Shown in pieces: positions 11,180-22,422 of a stretch of 64,000 nucleotides of DNA. The DNA comes from Siphonodentalium dalli (taxonomy: Eukaryota > Mollusca > Scaphopoda > Gadilida > Siphonodentaliidae). How positions within the stretch are numbered: position 1 is the first letter of the stretch; each line of letters begins with the position of its first letter. The stretch spans positions 236,485,815 to 236,549,814 of the forward strand of contig CP136061.1 of NCBI GenBank assembly GCA_032622095.1, written 5' to 3'. The position numbers and the translations under genes were made by a program. Under the pieces are notes generated by a model. The model made no database searches. It was not told the origin of the DNA and worked only from the letters and a program-made list of their open reading frames with translations.

Positions 11180-12681
11180 AGTGCAAACTTCAAGCCAATT
11201 ATTCCAAATATGTATGACAGAGAACAATCGCGCACATTAAAGGGACATGCTGGATTTGAATGTCTCAAATTGATAAAAAAAAAAAAAAAAAATGTAGGCC
11301 TACATCTCATTAAGTAATTGAAATTATACCGGGCCGTTCACAACATGGTATAGCGGTAAATGAATTGAGAAGAGGGTGTTATGAGGTAACTGGTTTAAAT
11401 TTTAGGACCAATATTATTTAGTGTGAAATTTATTGTTTTATGACTAATTAAAAGTCGAACATTGTCCTAAAGTTTACATTCTAATTTTTCGACGGAAAAT
11501 TGCCATTAATCGGATAATTGTCATCCATATATGGAGTGTTTCTAGGTGTTGAAAATTTACAACAGTTTGAAAACGTCAGGTACATGTAGGCTAGCCACCA
11601 ATTGGAAATTTCCAAAACATGCAGTTATGCATGGGGCGGTGAAAATGATGGAATTTTCGGGACTTAGACATTTCGGTCTGGTCCAAGTTGACCGGAGGTG
11701 CACGCATAGTATACGTGCAGTTGAAATTCCAAGTTGTGTGCCCCCTCCATACACGACCAGGACTGACTGTAGTGGCAACCTATAAGTCTAGAACAGAAGT
11801 TGCACGAATGTCAGTTTAACTAATTGATCACCGGAAATGCAATTGTTAAATGGACTTCATAAAATAGCATGGTCAAATCGGCTTGCTCTATATGTCACAA
11901 TATGCCTTTAATTGGATGTATATATTGGCAGTTATAGGCCTAACCGGTATTAGTTTCAATGTTGATCCTACGTACAGTACGTAGGCCCATATATAGGCCT
12001 ACTATACCGTCCATCAGCACATGCATGTAGCCTACATGCGTTCCCGTTTCCTTGATCGTTATCATCCTGTTGGTGGACTGCAATTTCAAAACTTTTTTGT
12101 GAAACAAACATTGAGACATTGTTCCATAAATGCAACAAACCTATATATACATGTACCGATACGTAGTTCACTTATGCAGTTGCAGGCTCGAGAATAAAAA
12201 AAATCTTGAAACACAAAGAAAGTGACAACTAACATATATATACGAAATCAAAAGAAATTATCGATAAGATGACATGTCGTTCGTGGTATTTCAAAACATT
12301 TCACGGACTTGATTATTCCATATAATGGAATTAACTCAAATTGAGCAGCGGGGTCTCACTGATTACGATATATGGCTATACTGTATAAGAGTGAAACAAA
12401 CATCGGTCGTCTTTAGCGGGGATAGGCTATAAGTGCACATTGTGCATGCACTGAATGCCCAACCGGAGCGATGTGAGCGGTCCTACTGACGGAGTGCGAC
12501 TGAATGAACACTGAGCGGTGAAGATATTGGAATTCACAAAACTATTAATAGAAAGCGATCTGGAAATTCCAAAACGCGACGCGTGTATGCATGGCACACA
12601 ATAAATATAGAGCAGCGCAAATTAGGTCGAAACCAATCAATGAACGTAGTACTACGAGTTGTCCTCGAAGCCGCTAAAGAA

Positions 12682-13002
12682 TCACGTTGGCCCATTCACA
12701 TTCGCCAACAGACCGTCGACAGAGGAGGCCGGTTCGCTGTACCCATACTCTGTCTTGTGTGTAAACACTAACATAGATTTTTGCGGTATAGTGCTGAACT
12801 CCCAGCGCTCATCCCATGTGTTGCACCAGGTAACGAATACCAGAGAACCCATCCTCCTGTATTCAACGGGCCCAACTCGAACATTGACAAAATATGGCTG
12901 ATAGTCTCAATCTTGACCTCCAGATATAATAGCATCAGAGCTGACCACTACGTGGCCTATGTCGACCAGCATCCATTCATCCCGTACCCCTACCCCTACC
13001 CC
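12682..13002 (-). pseudogene. Discoidin (F5/8 type C)-like domain fragment with in-frame stop
   Basis: Minus-strand frame that follows a good acceptor (polypyrimidine run at about 13005-13040 ending CGAAAG). It reads DEWMLVDIGHVVV, then SSDAIISGGQD, a single TGA (complement of 12907-12909), and continues in the same frame with DYQPYFVNVRVG, then GSLVFVTWCNTWDERWEF and about 40 further residues before a stop. The W-x-VD-[IL]-G motif followed by N-V-R-V-G resembles F5/8C and fucolectin-type lectin domains, but typical cysteines are missing. A single stop inside a coherent frame suggests a recent pseudogene, or an assembly error. Upstream (13030-13155) two donor-like sites (GTAAGT, GTATGT) hint at another exon. 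Domain call is tentative. Confidence 0.35.
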
Positions 13003-13003
13003 C
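12981..13003 (-). other. G-quadruplex-type motif
   Basis: The minus strand carries three GGGG runs separated by TA, then TAC and GGG. This meets the usual G3+N1-7 pattern. It sits at the 5' edge of the discoidin-like exon, just after the acceptor. Confidence 0.45.
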
Positions 13004-13597
13004 TTTCGACAAAGAGACAAGAACAGAAAAAGAAACCGTCGATGTGTCAACTTACCTTCTTGCAATATTATACATTGGACGAGTTGGCACATACCTCCAA
13101 GTTCCATTGCTGTGCCCAACTTGCCTTGATTAACCAAAAGTTGATATAAATACAAGATACTATATCTATGTAAGATTGCAATTCACCCCAATGGGCAGTT
13201 GTATATACAATGGTGATAAAGAATAAAAACAATTCTCTGGTATCTTCAGTATTGTCGCTATCAATTGTCGCTTCTAATTTTAGTTGTATATTTGGCGAAG
13301 AATTAAGGCTCGGATCATGTCGCATATATATGTTGCACATTTCATTGGTTGGCTATATATATATAGTCAATCCAGAAATGGACACAGAAACATACTATAC
13401 ACTTGTTATTTTTGACAAACTTATTGGCAAATGTATATGTGATGTATAGCATTGCCGGGGCATATATAAATGGTTTCCGTCCGTCCGTTTGTGATTCCGT
13501 CTGTCCGAACTTTGGAGCTCTATATATGTCATATATACCTCCGTCATCGGTGATCGGATTTGAATGATCTTTGGTAAGCTGATGAACCACCATGGAC

Positions 13598-13867
13598 GCG
13601 GCCAAATTGGATTCATCCAGTCCCCGTTCCGCGGTTTAAGTTATACAGGTCAAAGTTCTGGAGGTGCATTCCATATTATATGGAACTTTTGAATATTCAT
13701 TATTCCATATAAGGAATTATTCCATATATGGAATTCATGAATATTCAAAAGATCCATATATGGAATCATGAACATTCAAAAGTTCCAGATATGGAATGCA
13801 CCTCCTGAATTTTTACCTGTAACACTTAACCCGCGGAACGGGGCTGTATGAATCCAATATGGCCGCG
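13598..13867. mobile_element. Palindromic element with CCGTTCCGCGG arms
   Basis: CGCGGCCAAATTGGATTCAT and its inverse form the outer arms. Inside, CAGTCCCCGTTCCGCGG, GGAGGTGCATTCCATAT and inverse copies. The centre is made of CCATATATGG palindromes. Likely a foldback MITE, core 13618-13846. Confidence 0.55.
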
Positions 13868-14383
13868 ACTCAGTGATCTCGCTTTTATATAGATGAGAGA
13901 CGTCGATTATTTCCGAAATTCGTTAACAAAAAGCATGACCACCATGAAAAACATAGTCGACGGCAGCCATCTTTGATTTTACTCTTTGCTTGATTAATCC
14001 ATGGGCACACCACACGGTCCATATCCCTCATTCAATCGTCACCAAACTTCATATGGATATTCGCATTTCGTTAAAACATGGCCACCTGCAGCCATCTTGG
14101 ATTTTACATTTAAATCCATCGGTATACGCCCTGCAGCTCACATAAATTGACAGGCATGTATATAGAATCACCTCTGGATGGGAGCTGTTGAATTTGAACG
14201 ATTTCCAATGAAAATCCAATATGGCTATACCAGCGGGGTAACCATATTATATTTTACTCTTTGCTTGACTCGATCCTTCGGCAAATCCTACAGGCCACAC
14301 CCCTCTTCTGATCAACACCAAACTTCATATATATATGGATCTTCCGGGTGACCACTAGATGTGAGCTTTCTGAATTTCGTTAA

Positions 14384-14760
14384 CCCTTTACCCAACAGAA
14401 CGGCCCTGTGCCAATGCATTCTCTTATATATGCGAGTCGACCATAGGTCGCCTCGCATATATAAGAGAATGCATTGGCTTAACACATTAAAAATTATAAA
14501 ATTGTTAAAGAATGTAAGAACAAATGGTAAAAAGTGTTAAAAAAAGATTTTTTTTAGGCCAATGCATTCTCTTATATATGCGAGGCGACCTATATAAGAG
14601 AATGCATTGGCACAGGGCATAACTGTAACTATCACAATGTGGTCAAGGAGCCGGTTCCAATGATATCCATATTTGTATGGTTCTATTGAGACAGACCGAA
14701 GATATTTTAGGCTGTTGAAGCTTTATTTGGCCGGTTTTGGCCGGTTTGTTGGGTAAAGGG
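14384..14760. mobile_element. TTAA MITE family D, reverse orientation
   Basis: 377 bp with inverted ends CCCTTTACCCAACA and TTAA at 14380-14383 and 14761-14764. It contains two long hairpins. A related empty site at 14069-14080 confirms the TTAA duplication. Confidence 0.85.
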
Positions 14761-15356
14761 TTAAAACATGGCCGCCAGCGCCATCTTTGTCGCGAGTGCA
14801 TTGTTCTATTCCAATATAATGACAGATCGATACGCTTCCCAACTCTCGGTGAAAGGGCTTCATTTTGAGGATTTCCCAGTAGACGAAGCCGTTATAGGTC
14901 GTGGATAAGATTACCATGCAGTATGCATGGGCTATATATATAGTTTGACCAGGTTGGCTCTGGTACGAACATGCATGGGCGAAAATCGGGACCGATTTTC
15001 AACCTTGATTTCAGTTGAGGGACATCTCAATGTACCATTCTGATCGATATATGGTCATTTCAATGAGACATGAGCATTTGTTCATGTTCACCGAAACAAG
15101 CATATTTGAAGCAATGAACACTATACTGCACGAGTCCGTGCCTATAGCACAAAAATATTATTTTGCGCCATCAAAACCTGCATCCAAGATGTTTTGCTTG
15201 ATCCTGAATACCATGCGTTAATTCGGGGGTATGAATCCCGCGTACGGCTTCAAAACACCCTGAATCCCGCGTACCGAAGGGGGGGGGGGGGGTGACACCC
15301 TGATATATCTGTGCATGTCCGAATGATAAAGTTGTCAACTCGCCGTCCTGCATAGT

Positions 15357-15502
15357 CAAAGTTTCTTTCGACGTAAACCAGCTACATTTCGTGAAATCGG
15401 TAGGGCTTATTCTTGCGGTATAGAGATAATGCAACATTACACCATATTACATGTATATTCCGATTTCACTATTATAGCTTGTTTACGTCGAAGGAAACTT
15501 GG
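15357..15502. mobile_element. MITE with AAACTTTG-type ends (family O)
   Basis: Inverted ends AAGTTTCNTTCGACGTAAAC of about 22 bp, 146 bp in all. A single half lies at 61287-61330 in an RSK intron. Confidence 0.55.
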
Positions 15503-15937
15503 GACTATATAGTCATCCTATATATTGCTTTCAAATTTGGTGTGTTAATTACACCCATGGAAATGATGGTCACGATCGAATGTGGGTCCGATCCTACCCT
15601 GTTGATTGAATTATGCTCTTTTCGATCAGGGGGAGAGTAGAGGATTCAGGAAAAGACTCCAGGATACACAAGGTTGAATTTTTTTTATTTGGGGGGGGGG
15701 GGACCCCTGCATGCACCATCCCCGAAACGCAAGATCTTTTTCTGTCCTATCTTGGACACCCACCTTTCTAACGCAAGTGTTTTCCAAAGGACCCACCCCC
15801 CCCCAAATTTTGATGAAAAAAAGAGGGAAGTGCATTGACATGTTTCCAGAATGGCATATCAAGAATTTCGAAGGTAGTGGGTTCTAACTCATGTTCAGAC
15901 TGACATGCAGGCTTTCTATAACTCTCGGTGAAAGGGC

Positions 15938-16020
15938 TTCCTTTTTAAGGATGCCCCCGTAGCCGAAGTGGTTAGGTCGTGGATAAGATCATCGCAGTCT
16001 GGGTTGGTTTCACGCTCACT
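15938..16020 (+). mobile_element. tRNA-like SINE head
   Basis: Reads CCCCCGTAGCCGAAGTGGTT, then AGGTCGTGGATAAGATC and GGGTTGGTTTCACGC. TAGCCGAAGTGG fits the pol III A box; GGGTTGGTTTCAC is a degraded B box. A diverged copy is at 14870-14920. Not foldable into a clean tRNA by eye. Confidence 0.4.
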
Positions 16021-16091
16021 GAGTAAAGCAAATATGAAGCAATGAACACTCATACTGAGTCCATGCTTCCCTTACTCTGATATATTTATAT

Positions 16092-18345
16092 ACTAGAAGG
16101 TGACCCGACTTCGTCCGGGCTTTGACCTTGAATTGTCCACTTTGAAGGTCAAGGTCAAGTGGGGTAACGATTTGACCAGTCCAAAACACTGCCCGGAAAA
16201 AAGTACCCGACAAACGTACCCGTCGAAATCCATCCGGTTTTACCCGATTTGACCTCGAATTGATCATTTTGAAGGTCAAAGTGAGGTCGGGGTCACGATA
16301 TGACCCGTCCAAAACACACAGTGGACAACAGTAACCCCATGTATCAAATTTCGTCGAAATCCCATCAAAATTGGCGATTTGACCTTGAATTGACCCGATT
16401 TCAAGGTCAAGGTCACGTCGCACGGGCATTTGAATATGCTTATGAGACTCCCCGTACGAATGTACCCCCACATACCAAGTTTCATCGAAATCCCGTGATA
16501 TTCGGGCGTTTGACCTTGAAATGACCCGATTTCAAGGTCAAGGTCACGTCGCACGGACAAATTAATATGCCTATGTCAAGGTCAAGTGGGGTCACGATTT
16601 GACCAGTCCAAAAACACTGCCCGGACAAAAGTACCCGACAAACGTGCCCGTCGAAATCCATCCGGTTTTACCCGATTTGACCTTGAATTGATCATTTTGA
16701 AGGTCAAGGTCTGGTCGGGGTCACGATTGGACCCGTCCAAAACAATCAGTGGACAAAAGTAACCCCACGTATCAAATTTCGTCGAAATCCCATCAAAATT
16801 GGCGATTTGACCTTGAAGTTACCCGATTTCAAGGTCAACGTCACGTCGCACGGGCAAATGAATATGCTTATGAGACTCGCCATAAGAAAGTACCCCCACA
16901 TACCAAGTTTCATCGAAATCCCGTGATATTCGGGCGTTTGACCTTGAAATGACCCGATTTCAAGGTCAAGGTGACGTCGCACGGACAAATTAATATGCCT
17001 ATGTTCGTCCCCGGCCGAAAATACCCCCAGATACCAAGTTTCATCGAAATCGGGTGGGCCGTTTTCGAGTTCATCGCGAACACACAGACAGACACACAGA
17101 CAGATCTTCCAAAATATATAATAGACTAGAAGGTGACCCGACTTCATCCGGGCTTTGACCTTGAATTGTCCATCTTAAAGGTCAAGGTCAAATGGGGTCA
17201 CGATTGATCAGTCCAAAATACTGCACGGACAAAAGTACCCGACAAACGTGCCCGTCGAAATCCATCCGGTTTTACCCGATTTGACCTTGAATTGATCATT
17301 TAGAAGGTCAAGGTGAGGTCGGGGTCACGATTTGACCCGTACAAAACACTCAATGGACAAAAGTAACCCCATGTATCAAATTTCCTCGAAATCCAATCAA
17401 AATTGGCGATTTGACCTTGAATTGACCCGATTTCAAGGTCAATGTCACGTCGCACGGGCAAATTAATGAGCCTATGCCACTCCCCGGCCGAAAATACCCC
17501 CACATACCAAGTTTCATCGAAATCCCGTGATATTCGGGCGTTTGACCTTGAAATTACCCGATTTCAAGGTCAAGGTCACGTCGCACGGACAAATTAATAG
17601 GCCCATGTCACTCCCCAGCCGAAAATACCCACACATACCAAGTTTCATCGAAATCGGTTCGGCCGTTTTCGAGTCCATCGCGAACACACATACACACAGA
17701 CAGACACACAGACATATCTTCCAAAATATATAATAGACTAGAAGGTGACCCGACTTCGTCCGGGCTTTGACCTTGAATTGTCCATTTTGAAGGTCAAGGT
17801 CAAGTGGGGTCACGATTTGACCAGTCCAAAAACACTGCCGGACAAAAGTACCCGACAAACGTGCCCGTCGAAATCCATCCGGTTTTACCCGATTTGACCT
17901 TGAATTGATCATTTTGAAGGTCTGGTCGGGGTCACGATTGGACCCGTCCAAAACAATCAGTGGACAAAAGTAACCCCACGTATCAAATTTCGTCGAAATC
18001 CCATCAAAATTGGCGATTTGACCTTGAAGTTACCCGATTTCAAGGTCAAGTTCACGTCGCACAGGCAAATTAATAGGCTCATATCACCCCTCGGCCGAAA
18101 ATACCCCCACATACCAAGTTTCACCTAAATCCCGAGATATTCGGGCGTTTGACCTTGAAATTACCCGATTTTAAGGTCAAGGTCACGTCGCACGGACAAA
18201 TTAATAGGCCCATGCCAGTTCTCGGCCGAAAATATCCCCACATACCAAGTTTCATCGAAATCGGTTCGGCCGTTTTCGAGTCCATCGCGAACACACAGAC
18301 AGACACAGACAGACACACAGACAGATCTTCCAAAATATATAATAG
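16092..18345. repeat. Tandem array of ~610-bp units rich in TCAAGGTCA
   Basis: Three units begin ACTAGAAGGTGACCCGACTT at 16092, 17125 and 17737 and end TTCCAAAATATATAATAG. Lengths 1033, 612 and 609. Unit 1 is longer because of an internal 429-bp duplication (16148 versus 16577). Each unit repeats TGACCTTGAAATGACCCG followed by its inverse and ends in an ACACACAGACAGAC tract. By eye there are about 29 CAAGGTCA or TGACCTTG words. The minus-strand open frames here are repeat translations, not genes. Confidence 0.8.
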
Positions 18346-18665
18346 ATATACACGCCAGTACCAGTAATCGTATGGTCACATGTGCAATTTCGGAGGGAGT
18401 GCATCAAAATTGACGTGTTTCCAGAATGGCAGATCAAGAATTTCGAAGGTACGCCCGACCCATGCTCAGACTGATACGCTTCCTAACTGTCGGTGAAAGG
18501 GCTTCCTTTTTAAGGATGTCCCCGTAGCCGATGTGGTTAGATCGTGTTAGGAAGCGTATCAGTCTGAACGTGAGATCTGTCATTATATTGAAACAGCACA
18601 ATGCACTTCCTTCGAAATTGTATATGTGACCACACGAGTATTGGTACTGGCGTATATATATATTG
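18346..18665. mobile_element. Foldback element with tRNA-like centre (family U)
   Basis: Left arm (CGCCAGTACCAGTAATCGTA, TGGTCACAT, CAATTTCGGAGG, GACTGATACGCTTCCTAAC) and right arm are inverted copies. The loop at 18490-18545 carries a GTAGCCGATGTGGTTAG word like a pol III A box. Related halves lie at 14820-14925 and 15835-16020. Confidence 0.5.
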
Positions 18666-18796
18666 TACGGAGTGTAATCAGTAATCAATAATCGGAATCA
18701 AAGCACGCAACAATACACATCTGAATCTTAAACAGACCATGCAGCTGGTACTCCCCGTGGAATGTTGTTAACAAGTTCCTGCACATAAGTGAGCAG

Positions 18797-19460
18797 AACG
18801 CTCTTTATTCATACCATATATAGCAGGAACAGATCAACAGTTAACGCTCTTTATTCATACCATATATAGCAGGAACAGATCAACAGTTAACGCTCTTTAT
18901 TAATACCATAGCATGAACAGATCAACAGTTAACGCTCTTTATTCATACCATAGCAGGAACAGATAAACAGTTAACGCTCTTTATTCATACCATAGCAGGA
19001 ACAGATCAACAGTCAACGCTCTTTATTCATACCATAGCAGGAACAGATCAACAGTTAACGCTCTTTATTCATACCATATCAGGAACAGATCAACAGTTAA
19101 CGCTCTTTATTCATACCATAGCAGGAACAGATAAACAGTTAACGCTCTTTATTCATACCATATATAGCAGGAACAGATCAACAGTTAACGCTCTTTATTC
19201 ATACCATATATAGCAGGAACAGATCAACATTTAACGCTCTTTATTCATACCATATATAGCAGGAACAGATCAACAGTTAACGCTCTTTATTCATACCATA
19301 TATAGCAGGAACAGATAAACAGTCAACGCTCTTTATTAATACCATAGCAGGACCAGATCAACAGTTAACGCTCTTTATTCATACCATAGCAGGAACAGAT
19401 CAACAGTTAACGCTCTTTATTCATACCATAGCAGGAACAGATCAACAGTTAACGCTCTTT
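18797..19460. repeat. Minisatellite with 42- and 46-bp units
   Basis: Sixteen starts of AACGCTCTTTATT between 18797 and 19451. Unit lengths in order are 46, 46, 42 x6, 46 x4, 42 x3; the 4-bp difference is CATATATAGC versus CATAGC. A decayed unit follows at about 19527. Confidence 0.9.
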
Positions 19461-19529
19461 ATCGTTAGTCTACACAGAGACCAAACTCAACGTCACACAT
19501 CGCCTCGAATAGCATGTAAGCTACCAGAA

Positions 19530-21680
19530 CGCCCTTTATCCACACCATGTCAGGACTAGATCAACCGGTCCTCAAGGGTGCACAAATCAGTTCTTTGGAA
19601 TTGAGTAAATGTTTGTCAAAACACTTCCAGTTGTTTCTATTCTTCTTTACCCGCGCAACGCCGGGTACCCTCGCTACTACTATACTACTACTACTACTAC
19701 TACTACTACTATATAATTATGTGTATAAACTTTTATCGATCACTGTAGTTGCTAGATATACCAATACTATAGTCATTCATTTTATCAATGTTCGTTGAAC
19801 AAACTTCGAGATATCGAACTGATCAGTAAGATTTGTTGATTATATTCCTCAATGACAAAAGCAGATTTTCGGTAATACTTTATTCAAGGCGTTTCCTAAT
19901 CCGATATGAAATACATTTCAAGATATTCGGACCATATGCGTGTCTTTTATTTACAAGTCAAGCATGCCCATTCCTCAGTGCGCATTTTTGGAGGCTAAGG
20001 TTCGCATTCTGCAAAACATTTATAGGCACCAGAGCGCATATTGAACATAGCTCAAACAGTCGTCATGGGGTAACACCATTGGAATCATGCAGATTGTGTC
20101 AAGCTGTATTTTATAGCTACGTAATATAATTAGTCCGACACGTTAGTTCCCAAATGGATACCACTTAATGTCTTTATTGTTCGTTTTGCACTGTATAATA
20201 GCTCTTGTATGTTAGTTGATGTTGGCATAATAGGTAGTGTGATCTAAGTCCTCTTTGTGTCCAGAATATAACCATATGGCTTGTTGTGAGAACATTATTC
20301 GATGGTCTACCGATAGGCGGTACATAGACAGGGGTTGTTGAACGGTTGGACCAGGAAAAAATCTTAACAAGCTGAATTTGGTGTCATTCGAAGCAGAATA
20401 ACCACCTGGTGAACATATCCATGGGGGGGGGGGGGTTGTTATTCAAGATGGCGTCCGATATAGTTGTTGCTTTCGGACATTGTTGAATTTCTGCCTAGGT
20501 GCACCAATTAATGCTAAATTCGTAATAAATTTAAATATTGTTGTAAACCATATTTGTAGAATATATGTGCCCCAAAATGGACAAACCCGAATGAAATTTA
20601 CATTTAATAGCTAGTCCTATAAGAGTGAACAAACGCTCGAATTATGCGAGGAATAATAATTGCCGAGTATAACAGTATAAGACAATATTTTAATCAGAGA
20701 TGTAAGAATTCTCTCTGATGAATATCACGAGAGCAATCAAACGCAGGGTTTCATGCAACGGTTAAATCTGGACTTTTGGACGCCCATACAAAAAAAACCG
20801 GAAAAATAATGCAACTTTACATGTAATTTGTATCGTGAATTGTGTGAGAACAATATGAAAGATATGCATATACTACTGGGTAAAATGCTCAAATTAGTAG
20901 TTATAGTTGCATCCGATCCGGTGATGAAACACGAATAGTTGGGTTTTATCACAAGAATGCATGGTGGTATATTATGAACGCAATTTATCAAAACACAAAG
21001 GAGTAACATACACAATCTTCAATAAATTATAAACTTTACCAAAATTGCCTACATGCTCTGAGGCGGAGACTATATGTTTATACCTGGAAATTATATTTAG
21101 CCACATATATGCGCGAAGACTACTTCGATTTCTGCATCACCGTGTTTCTCCCTAATAATACATATAGTTGCTGTACACAATACCAACAATTTGTAAATGT
21201 TCAACGCTGAAATAATGGCTTTAAATGATGATTTAGCATAATTACGTGGGTGGTATTGGTTTGAAATTTTCAAACAAAACGCTATAGTGAAAACTAATAG
21301 TGTGCATTACGTGGTACTATATTCCAGTTGTATAGAGGAGACTGAAGTTATTTCAATAAAATGTCAACTAATAAAGCGGTTTGGTAGCAGCATGAAAATT
21401 AATCGTAAATAAACTGTAAGCAGGGTTGGCGCTGGACCCAAATTTTCTCTTGCCAAAAGTTTTGCCAAATGAGATTTTTTTTTGCCAAATTTCAAAATGA
21501 TTTCCCAAATTTAATTGAGGGTATATAATTGGGGAAATTGAAGGAAGTTCTAATCGTTTTATTGTTGTATAATGTAATACCTAACCACATACGCAGGTAA
21601 AATGTGCCAGTGAAGCAAGCTTGTATTATTAATATATATCAAAGTAACAATAAATATCTAAGCGACACCAGATTTTACAT
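19530..21680. other. Non-coding stretch, nothing recognised
   Basis: AT-rich; a G13 run at about 20405 and a CAAGATGGCGTCC word at 20440 without a following gene. A TTTTGCCAAATGAG-rich fragment at 21425-21520 recurs at 25940-26020. Confidence 0.35.
19676..19712. repeat. (TAC)n microsatellite
   Basis: About ten TAC/ACT triplets in a row with one interruption. Confidence 0.8.
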
Positions 21681-21684
21681 TTAA

Positions 21685-22153
21685 AGGTACTCAACCCGTA
21701 AAGAGGGCCCCCATCTCAACAGATTCCAACAACAACAATCCGATCAGAGGGTCCTATATTACTATTTCTTTGGCTTTGGGGGTAAAAAATATTTGATTCG
21801 AGTCGAGGAACCCATCAAACAAAGCTCAGAGTTATTAGATATTGATTTTTCAAATTTGTTATGTTCTCGAGATGAGTACCAATAACTGCCGTAATCTGCT
21901 CTGGATGTGTACTCCAAATCTATTCAAACAGACAAGGATGAATAACTCTAAAATCAAGTGGTAATTTTTACGCAATTTTGACTGAGTTCTGGGCCAGATA
22001 GTATTCCCGATAATGAAAAATAATAGATTTCTAAAATCGATATCTAACAAATCTGAGCTTTGATGGGTGACTTCCTCGACTCGAATCAAATATTTTTGAC
22101 CCCCGAAGCCATTGAAATAGTAATTGAGAGGAGTTTTATCGGGTTGAGTACCT
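21685..22153. mobile_element. TTAA foldback family G, copy 1
   Basis: Ends AGGTACTCAACCCG, TTAA at 21681-21684 and 22154-22157. The arms are long inverted copies (TTTGGCTTTGGGGGTAAA, GAGTCGAGGAACCCATC, TTATAGATATTG-like). 469 bp. Confidence 0.75.
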
Positions 22154-22422
22154 TTAATGTTGCCAAGACAGTTATCAAATTTGAAGTATCTGTCATCACA
22201 GCAACATGATATTTCGTTGTGTGTCTCAGTTGTCAACAAAGCCGAACCACCAATTAATCCCTCGCTCGCCATTCACATTCAACTTATTCACGCCCATCGG
22301 GTGTACATTGGTGGGCAAATGTTAGATCGCCGTGTGTCGCCGAATGCGTCGTGTGTCTGTGGAGCTTTTATAAATAGATAATTGGTTTTTCCTTTTTCCG
22401 GTTGTGACAATTCGCAGTATAG

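Noticed and set aside
16016-17951. Several overlapping minus-strand frames of 60-150 codons
   Set aside because: They are the same tandem-repeat unit translated repeatedly, in different frames, with microsatellite tails.
18797-19460. CRISPR-like array
   Set aside because: Units are contiguous repeats with no unique spacers, in an intron-bearing animal genome; it is a minisatellite.
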